Assembly: GCF_003590095.1 (NCBI RefSeq)
Contig: NC_039482.1
Coordinates: 13,595,657-13,659,656 of the forward strand
Length of the DNA stretch: 64,000 nucleotides
From: Trichoplusia ni
Lineage: Eukaryota; Arthropoda; Insecta; Lepidoptera; Noctuidae
Reading direction: 5' to 3'
Part shown: positions 57,355 through 64,000 of the stretch, one piece after another
How the letters are laid out: every line of letters starts with the position of its first letter
How positions within the stretch are numbered: position 1 is the stretch's first letter
Position numbers and translations under genes: made by a program
Notes under the pieces: generated by a model
What the model saw: only the letters and a program-made list of their open reading frames with translations
Databases searched by the model: none
Told to the model about the DNA's origin: nothing

Positions 57355-59060
57355 TCGTATATAAATTGTCTTGCAGTGATGAATTGTATTGATATCGTAA
57401 TTGACGTAACGTTTCCTTGAAATTGTATTTTTTTGTGCATTTCATATTATTTTTACTTCGTTCGAGAATTTGCTATTTTGCGCTAGCGTTGTCTATTACG
57501 TAAAAGTTTTATTTTAACGGTGTGAGTTTAATATTTAATGACGAATTGCATTTTCGTCTTGCGTTATGCACAACGTTTTCAAATTTAACGAAATTAAATT
57601 TTAATCCAACTTGCAAAAGGTTTTTGTTAAATTTGTGCAGATGTGTTTAGGTTAAGAAATAAAGTGTAGAATAGTGGTTTTCGTTCTCTTAATTAGAACC
57701 CTGTTCCTAGTGTATGTATTTGAAACAGTAAAATAAATTAAAATTCAAGTTTATGACTATTTACTTAAATGCTTTGACTCATAAATCTCACGTTTGTAAA
57801 GAATTTCCGATTCAAATTAACACAAACCAAATCGACGGTTAAAAATCCAATAAATCAAATTCTCACGAAATAAAACGAACCGATACATGCCATTAGTGGC
57901 AAAAATATTCAAAACAGAACATAAAAGATTTGTATTCGAATCCTTACTAACCCAATTATCACATTACAAGCATACATTAGTAAATTAATTCAAAAAATTA
58001 ACGCATCGATAAAACGGCTTAGAATTTTTATTAATTTTTGCAACTTTAATTTTTCCGTCGACTTTTTTGTGTGACGACTTAACTCGGCAGAGTAAGGGTT
58101 GAAGTCGCTTGAAAAATATTTTTGTAGCTTAAAATAGAGTGGTTAATTCGATTTATTCTTTGTAAAGTTTATTGGAGGGGCGTTTTCTAAGATCAGAGTA
58201 CAATAAGTGTACTGCTCTATATAGATAAAATGTTTTTATTCATTTATGTCTCGTATAAAAAATTGCAGATCACCCCTCTGCTAATGTGGGGTGAGATATT
58301 TTTTAATTCTCTCTTCCGTGAGTAAAAACGTGGGTAAAGTGTTCACAGATAAAAAACAAGAAGTTTTTTCTTTGTATCAATATTTCCTAGTTTAGTTTTG
58401 ATTAAGTACTTTGTGAAGCAGCGACGTGTAAAATTTTGTAATGAGAAAGTTCTTTACTGCAAGGGTAAAAATAAAAAAAATCTAAATCGAAACTTTTTTT
58501 TTATGATAATGTACTGTGCTTTTTTAGAAGCTTGTATTATACATTTCGTTTTCTAATCCTTTAGACATTTAGGACGCGATTTATTTCTAAATTGTACAAA
58601 ATAGGGAAAATAAAATCAGGAAAATTGCATTGCCATTATGTTGGAAAAAAAAATCCAAATTCTAACATTAATTCACTTATCACATTTCCATCATTTTTTA
58701 ATAAAATAATTCCAAACGTCGGATATCACATAATATGACACTATTATACAATCACCTGGTCTTAATGAGCGGCGTACTAAGACGTATAGTTACATGCGCA
58801 CGCGCAAAGGTTAAGTTTGAACGTTACATACCACGACTGACCTTTGTTTTTTACTGAAGGGCTATTGATTTTTTAATGAAGGTCGAATGCAGTTGTTTTT
58901 ATTAAACAGCTTTTGAGTTAAAAGGTGGATAATACCGAAGTGCAATGGAAATAATGAGGATGTTAGGTCTTGTTGCCAAGAGCTTATAAACGAAGGTTTA
59001 AATTGGAAATAGTGATTAGTTACGATAATACTTATTTTTTTGAGAACTCAGTAGGTAGGT
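57355..59060. other. Unannotated stretch
   Basis: Nothing recognised. Confidence 0.35.
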
Positions 59061-59117
59061 ATTGCATAAAAGCCAACATGCTTACTAATTAAGTAAGCAT
59101 GTTGGCTTTTATGCAAT
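59061..59117. repeat. Perfect hairpin, 26-bp stem and 5-nt loop
   Basis: 59061-59086 (ATTGCATAAAAGCCAACATG...) and 59092-59117 are exact reverse complements, loop AATTA. Outer bases add two G:U-type pairs at most. Either strand would give a fully paired short hairpin RNA. No mismatches or bulges, unlike most conserved pre-miRNAs. May be a recent palindromic rearrangement. Confidence 0.8.
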
Positions 59118-59242
59118 GTATGTATTACTTTACAAATATTAAAGTGTTTATTTGTTATCATCACTAGAAAATTCCTTTGAGTAAAAAAAATATGTTGTTG
59201 TAACTTAGGGTGTCTTCGTGCTTGGGATTTGATTGACATTAA

Positions 59243-59394
59243 AAAAGGACTAACAAATTTCATTCTTGTGCATGCATGTACAACGACACCAAGACTCGGG
59301 ACTAGCATTTATCACACAAATTTGAGCTACGCGGGCATCGTACTTGTAATCCGTCGATGGTCGCGCGCAGTGCGCCACAAGGCTTATCGTGCAG
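59243..59394 (-). mobile_element. tRNA-derived SINE, family A (decayed)
   Basis: Plus-strand order CTAACAAATTTCATTCTTGT, GCATGCATGTACAACGACAC, CAAGACTCGGGACTAGCATT, GAGCTACGCGGGCATCGTAC (B-box), then GTGCGCCACAAGGC and ATCGTGCA head. Substituted but collinear. Confidence 0.55.
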
Positions 59395-60202
59395 TACAAT
59401 ATGTAGATCGAGAGAATCGCTTATAATGCACCAATACCTTTAATTCTGTTACGTGTAGACCTGACCGTTTATAGTTATTCAGTTCATAATTATTCAGTCC
59501 TCTTCTATACAATTACCATCAAATTCAACGCCATCTGCGTCTAAAACGTAATCAGATCAACGACCTATAACTACATTAGGAACACACATCCATAAATCAT
59601 TCCTCCCAAATTAAATAAACAAAATAACGTCTACACCGAACAATCGCGTTCATAATTAAAATATCCAATTATAAAATCACCTATGATTCCTATGAATTGG
59701 CGAGTGCGAGTCAACCCTTTGTCGCCGGGCGGGGTGTGGGCGACCGTCATGCTGCGCACAGCATGCGCTTCGCCGGACAATGCGCATAATGCCCGGACAA
59801 TATGAACTGACGTGTAATGAACACGTATAGAGTTATTTTGTTAAATTTCTGACACGCGTGCGTTGTATTATGTTTGTTTTCTCGCCTGAGGCGGTAGGGA
59901 GCGTATTGATAAAGTTGCTTTAATGAGAGAACATTTCGCATTCTGTCCGGCAATATTAAATGATTTTAGCAAGTTAACATTGGACTTAGAGATACAAATA
60001 CTAATAGTTAAAAGCGTAAATCTGTAACATTTCTAACTTTTTTGTCAATATTTTAGTTGCAAACATGCGAAACTCAAAACAAAAAAGACTTATAACATTC
60101 ATGTTGATATGAAGTTTCAACATCGAAGTATTAAAAATAAACGTAGCTAGAAACGCTTGAATGCTACAGTCAGTCATCCCCGCAGTAGGTAACTCTTAGC
60201 AA
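59395..60202. other. Unannotated stretch, GC-rich patch 59700-59780
   Basis: CGCCGGGCGGGGTGTGGGCG and TGCGCACAGCATGCGC form a short GC-rich patch in otherwise AT-rich DNA. No exon recognised. Confidence 0.35.
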
Positions 60203-60210
60203 CTTAAATC

Positions 60211-61709
60211 CAGGGACCGGCCGGATACTCATTGAAAGGGTTTTTGAAGGGGTTTTTTTAAGCGCTTCAAGAAAAAACCCTATGACATATGTTACACCTT
60301 CGAACGGATTACTGGAACCCTGTTCCGAACAGGTTACCCTTTACTACCCTGTAACACTGTAACAGGGTAACCCACTCCAACCTAAGACAATGCAATATGC
60401 ACTCTTTATCATAGACATTAGTTTGAAAATAGTATAACCACGAGTGCACGTGACATCTTACCGCCCAGCGGCGCCATTGTTGCATTTACCGAGCGACTTG
60501 TAAACATGGAATAAAAATCATTGTGGATATGATCTTACAGTTTAATTTTGCTTGTCGCACTTTTCAAACGTTGTGATATATATTTTTCGTGTCTATACTT
60601 GTAGACCAGGGTCGATAATTTTTAAAACCAAAAAAAAAATAGTAGGATGAAACCCATTAGAAAAGGAGGGGAATATTATAAAAATGAAAGGAAAAATAAT
60701 TTACGGGTGATCTGAGGTCGGGAAGGGGGTGGGAGTGACGTTTGAAGAGTAAAAAACGGTTTTTATCGATTTCCGGCAAAACTAAAATTCGTATCGAAAA
60801 AAGTCAAATGGCAAAGTTCTAAAAGAAAAAGATCTAAAACTTTTGTGTTTACATTTTTTTCACATAACCTCAAAATTTATGTGAAAAATCTAAAAAACCA
60901 AGATTGTGGTTTTTTATTTTTATCTTTTACAAAAATTTATTTTTGTAACGAAATTTGGTGAAAACTTACTTTTTTGTGTCCCAAATACGCTGTAATTTAT
61001 TTGATTAAAAATATTTATTTTTTCACCTTATTTTGAATTAATATAAAAAAACACTAATTTTCAATCGAAAATTCACCCGTCAAATCTTCTCAGAAAATGC
61101 AAAAAATGAAAAAAACTTGTATTCGATTTTTTTTTTAAATTTGATCTCATTTTGTGTTCAATAGACCAATAATCGAGGAAGGTTTTAGGCTAGGTATATA
61201 AAATTACGCTGCAACTAATAGGAGCGAAGATTTAATGGAAAATGTGGCAAATACGAGGAAAAATATTTCGTTCAAAAATTCCTAACTTATATCTTCTAAC
61301 CACGCGGACGAAGTCGCGGGCAACAGCTAGTTACCTATATGACGTTTCGCGCGTAGGTAGTTTGTCCGAGAGGCGCGAGTCGCGGCGCGACGCGTCGGCG
61401 ATAGAAGAAAATCAGCTGTAGTCTTAGTAAAGCAATGAGGGGCCGCTAGGGTGCAAGTATGCAGCTCAAGTTTAGTGGGTAATTCAGGGTAACACGAATA
61501 AAAGCCTTTCGTGAAGGTAACCACTTCAAAGGGTTAAGTTATTGAAGGGGTTAACCCCTTCAAGTGGTTACCATAATGAAGGTGTTAACCATTTCGCTGG
61601 GTTTCGAGGATGTAACTCGAACAAAAGGTAACACTGCGATATGAGTTACCCCGTGTACGGGTTACCCTGTCAAACGGCTTAACTCTAAAGTGGGGTTGTC
61701 CGGTCCCTG
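60211..61709 (-). mobile_element. hAT-like non-autonomous transposon, copy B
   Basis: A 1499-bp element with the same 10-bp ends (CAGGGACCGG / CCGGTCCCTG) and an exact 8-bp duplication, CTTAAATC, at 60203-60210 and 61710-61717. Inverted relative to copy A. Sampled stretches differ by about one base per 100, plus a few indels that account for the 49-bp size difference. The different, intact target duplications show two independent insertions. GTTACC/GTTAAC subterminal motifs and the 18-bp palindrome (61544-61561) are kept. No transposase. Confidence 0.88.
61141..61331 (+). mobile_element. Helitron-like fragment nested in hAT copy B
   Basis: AATAATCGAGGAAGGTTTTA, CTAATAGGAGCGAAGATT, CCTAACTTATATCTTCTAAC, GCGGACGAAGTCGCGGGCAA, CAGCTAG|T. 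The same captured fragment as in copy A, with a short internal deletion relative to A. Confidence 0.75.
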
Positions 61710-61717
61710 CTTAAATC

Positions 61718-62013
61718 AAAGAAAAAAATGAAAAAAAATACCACCTGTAATCCTCAAGTGTAATTATATTAAGTAATCGCAGTGTTAGTATAAATATACT
61801 CCTACTTCTGAAAGTCATTGAGGAATGTCCCACACGCCAATAAAATAGCTATAACTTGGATCATAAAATGTTGGGGGAGAAAGCAATGTTATGTCCATCG
61901 TTAACTAAGAGTTGCTGAAGAAAAGGATTGATAGCTCTTTACTAGTGTGATTGGTAGTTATTGTAAAGCTACTGTAAGGTTCTATAGTTTTAGTCCCACT
62001 AATATATCCCACT
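61718..62013. other. Unannotated stretch
   Basis: Nothing recognised. Confidence 0.35.
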
Positions 62014-62200
62014 TCCCACTAATATTATAAAGGCGAAAGTTTGCGAGTGTGTGTGTGTATGTTCGTTGCTTCTTCACGTCAAAACGGTTAAACTAATTTT
62101 AATGAAATTTGATACGGAGTTAGCTGACACCCTGGATTAGCGCATAGGCTACGCTTTACTACGGGAAAAGTTCTATTCCCATAGGAGAATCGATGAAAAT
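62014..62200 (+). mobile_element. Helitron-like element, 3' truncated
   Basis: TCCCACTAATATTATAAAGG, CGAAAGTTTGCGAGTGTG, AACTAATTTTAATGAAATTT, GATACGGAGTTAGCTGACAC, GCGCATAGGCTACGC. The expected GGGCAACAGCTAG end is missing. The first ~11 bp are repeated just upstream at 61995. Confidence 0.6.
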
Positions 62201-62243
62201 GAATTGGGCAAGTTTCTCCACATTTTCTTCAGATACATTATAT

Positions 62244-62269
62244 TTTACTGTAGATGCATCTACAGTAAA
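62244..62269. repeat. Perfect 26-bp palindrome
   Basis: TTTACTGTAGATG followed directly by its reverse complement. The left flank plus half palindrome (TTTTCTTCAGATACATTATA) recurs as TTTTCTTCAGAAACATAATA at 62321-62340. A G-run of 11 lies at about 62280-62290. Confidence 0.75.
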
Positions 62270-62405
62270 TACCATGAAAGGGGGGGGGGGTACCAAGTGG
62301 TGGATGGTAAGTACTAGGTGTTTTCTTCAGAAACATAATACTTTACTGTAATCGCCAACTAGCAGTAAGTCAGTGTGGTGATCAATGCTCAAATCTTCCG
62401 CACAT

Positions 62406-62430
62406 GAGAAGAGGCCTATGCCAAGCAGTA
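62406..62430 (+). mobile_element. LINE 3' remnant (GAGGCCTATG family)
   Basis: AGAAGAGGCCTATGCCAAGC then AGTAGGG: a decayed match to the stub at 45964-46022, with no GAT tail left. Confidence 0.45.
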
Positions 62431-63015
62431 GGGTATTTATTCGCTGTCATTATGTAAATGTATGTTAAAGTATCGGTTTTGTTGTTGTGACAGTCCTTGG
62501 ACATCAGTTATCAATCTATGCGTGCCTAGAGTAGATGCTTTTCGGAGTGAGCATTCCAGGGTTTCAAGTGGTCATTTGGGATACCTAATTAATTGTGGAT
62601 TACTGCACCTTTTGACTGCGATTAAGACAATGTTCTAGGATCGAAGTACACTCGTATCCCTACGAGCCACAACGCTCTTCGAATCTGTCGACTTAGTTAA
62701 AGACGTCATCCTCTTAAATTAGCACGATTACAAACACCGTCAATGCTGGTACGTGAAAATAGAACCTTTTTTCAACAATTTCTCCTATTAAAAGTATATT
62801 TTATATTGATACCAAAGTCGTTATTAAACGTTTACTATAACATCGTAAACAACTGTTACGAGTTTAAACCTTTTTTCTATCACTTCCGCACCTCTGTGGG
62901 TCTGACATAAACCTTTATTTTATTGGTTTACGAACGATTTGTTCAAATTAGATTATCTAACAACAGATGTCCCGGAACAGTTGTGTTTGATCTGTTTGAT
63001 GGTCTGGCGATTATC
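62431..63015. other. Unannotated stretch
   Basis: Nothing recognised. Confidence 0.35.
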
Positions 63016-63026
63016 GAATTAAATAT

Positions 63027-63179
63027 ATATTTTGACGACCTCCGTGGTCGAGTGGCGTACGCACTGGTTTCAATGTGTCGCTAGCTCTGAGGTCCCGGGT
63101 TCGATCCCCGGTCGGGTCAATGTAAAAATTCACATTTCTATATAGCCTCAGGTCTGGATAATAATTAAATATAATTAAT
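63027..63179 (+). mobile_element. tRNA-derived SINE, family B, short copy
   Basis: TTTTGACGACCTCCGTGGTC, GAGTGGCGTACGCACTGG, GGTCCCGGGTTCGATCCCCG, GTCGGGTCAATGTAAAAATT, then the body stops after CTCAGGTCTGG. GAATTAAATAT at 63016-63026 and 63180-63190 is a plausible 11-bp target-site duplication, though the DNA is AT-rich. Intact A- and B-boxes. Confidence 0.8.
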
Positions 63180-63190
63180 GAATTAAATAT

Positions 63191-63423
63191 TTACTGGATT
63201 TTAAAGACTTTATAGTCTTTTAATGTAGTGAGATTTTATATGAAGCTACGCAATTGCGAGGCTAAGCAGAGATGTTACTAAAACTTTTTGGTTTTACTTT
63301 TTGCTCTCCATATAATACTTTCCTCGCATTTTTATGTATGCAGCCATGCACCGAGTTTGCCGCTTTATCGGCTGTTATAATTAATTGTATTAGATATACT
63401 GAAAAACTCATTGGGTCTGGTGG
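63191..63423. other. Unannotated stretch
   Basis: Nothing recognised. Confidence 0.35.
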
Positions 63424-63484
63424 TCATGTGACTGGGTGACTTGAATGTTCCTGAAACCCGCGACACAAAGATTAGATTCCTCAA
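63424..63484 (+). mobile_element. tRNA-derived SINE, family A, 3' fragment
   Basis: GTCATGTGACTGGGTGACTT, GAATGTTCCTGAAACCCGCG, ACACAAAGATTAGATTCCTC: tail region only. Confidence 0.6.
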
Positions 63485-64000
63485 ATTCCTCCACTATGAT
63501 TAATGTTAATAAATCAAAAAAGAACTTTGAAGCACTGTGTTCCATTGTTGGACAAATGCCTGCCCAAAATCCTCACGGGATTGGTATCTTGGGTCACATG
63601 GAACCAAATCCCGCTATCTTTTCCTTTACCGACCACATACAGTGGATATGGAACAGTGGGGACAATAAAAAAAGCTTTTATGAACCAATTTTGTAAGTTG
63701 TTTCGTACTACGATTTGCTGTCCTAAAAAAGAATCATTTGGAATTACCAACCACGCGTAAAATTTCGTCCTTATTGTCCAACATTCGACACACTCTTAAT
63801 AAAGTATTCTCAATACAATCATCTGTCAAACTTGTACATCGAATAGTCAGCAATCAACACTATTTTCCAGAATTCTCACTACTTTTAATACATTGAAAAT
63901 TCAATCTTATTGCTAAAGTGTTAAGGTGCATATTCACAATTGTAAAGTGAAATCATCACTTATTTTAGAACACACTAAATGCAATCTTATCATTATAAAC
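63485..64000. other. Unannotated stretch with overlapping short frames
   Basis: Three overlapping frames (63445-63760, both strands). The plus-strand frames encode stretches such as IVGQMPAQNPHGIGILGHMEPNPAIF without a domain I recognise; the first begins inside the SINE tail. Could be a decayed transposon gene. Confidence 0.25.

Noticed and set aside
59061..59117. Calling the hairpin a microRNA gene
   Set aside because: A perfect 26-bp stem with a 5-nt loop is not typical of a pre-miRNA, and no known seed is recognised; left as a hairpin.
63034..63120. Possible functional tRNA gene
   Set aside because: A- and B-boxes are intact but the acceptor and anticodon stems do not form a cloverleaf; a second copy with a shared body exists at 42532-42772, so it is a SINE head.
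1..64000. CRISPR array, operon or prokaryotic defence system
   Set aside because: No regularly spaced direct repeats and no compact ORFs; the DNA is plainly insect-like.

Overview
The window is AT-rich eukaryotic DNA with no recognisable host protein-coding gene. The repeats point to a moth (Lepidoptera, probably a noctuoid; this is inference from repeat types, not from a gene). They include several tRNA-headed SINE families, many short elements ending in ...GGGCAACAGCTAG|T that look like non-autonomous Helitrons of the lepidopteran Lep1 type, and an RTE-like LINE with a GATGAT tail. The sequence is best read as intergenic or long-intron DNA colonised by transposons. The only intact host genes I can support are three tRNA-Arg(UCU) genes.

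Layout. 1-4.6 kb: unannotated DNA with one 250-bp inverted-repeat element (1151-1415) and the first of at least eight ~50-bp imperfect palindromes. 4.6-10.7 kb: three minus-strand tRNA-Arg(UCU) genes. The first two lie in a ~290-bp duplicated segment, and a 1.55-kb hAT-like element (6933-8480) sits between them. 10.7-34 kb: scattered SINE copies, palindromes, Helitron remnants and long plain stretches. This part also has a CpG-rich cluster at 14.66-14.83 kb carrying RFX-, YY1-, NRF1- and E2F-like motifs, the best promoter candidate in the window, and a TATA+Inr pair at 25.02 kb. 34-43.7 kb: a dense transposon block with nested insertions and a 365-bp element whose 5' part resembles 5S rRNA (43257-43621). 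45.9-47.5 kb: a 59-bp LINE 3' stub with an 11-bp target-site duplication, followed by a 5'-truncated RTE-type LINE whose reverse transcriptase frame is still open. 47.5-64 kb: more SINE and Helitron copies, two tandem duplications, a perfect 26-bp stem hairpin (59061-59117) and the second hAT-like copy (60211-61709), inverted relative to the first and nearly identical to it.

Functionally, the tRNA genes would be transcribed by Pol III from their internal A and B boxes. Most other elements are non-autonomous and depend on machinery from elsewhere: LINE reverse transcriptase for the SINEs, an hAT transposase for the 1.5-kb pair, a Helitron Rep/helicase for the CTAG-ended elements. No autonomous copy of any of these is complete here. 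I see no CRISPR array, operon or dedicated defence system.
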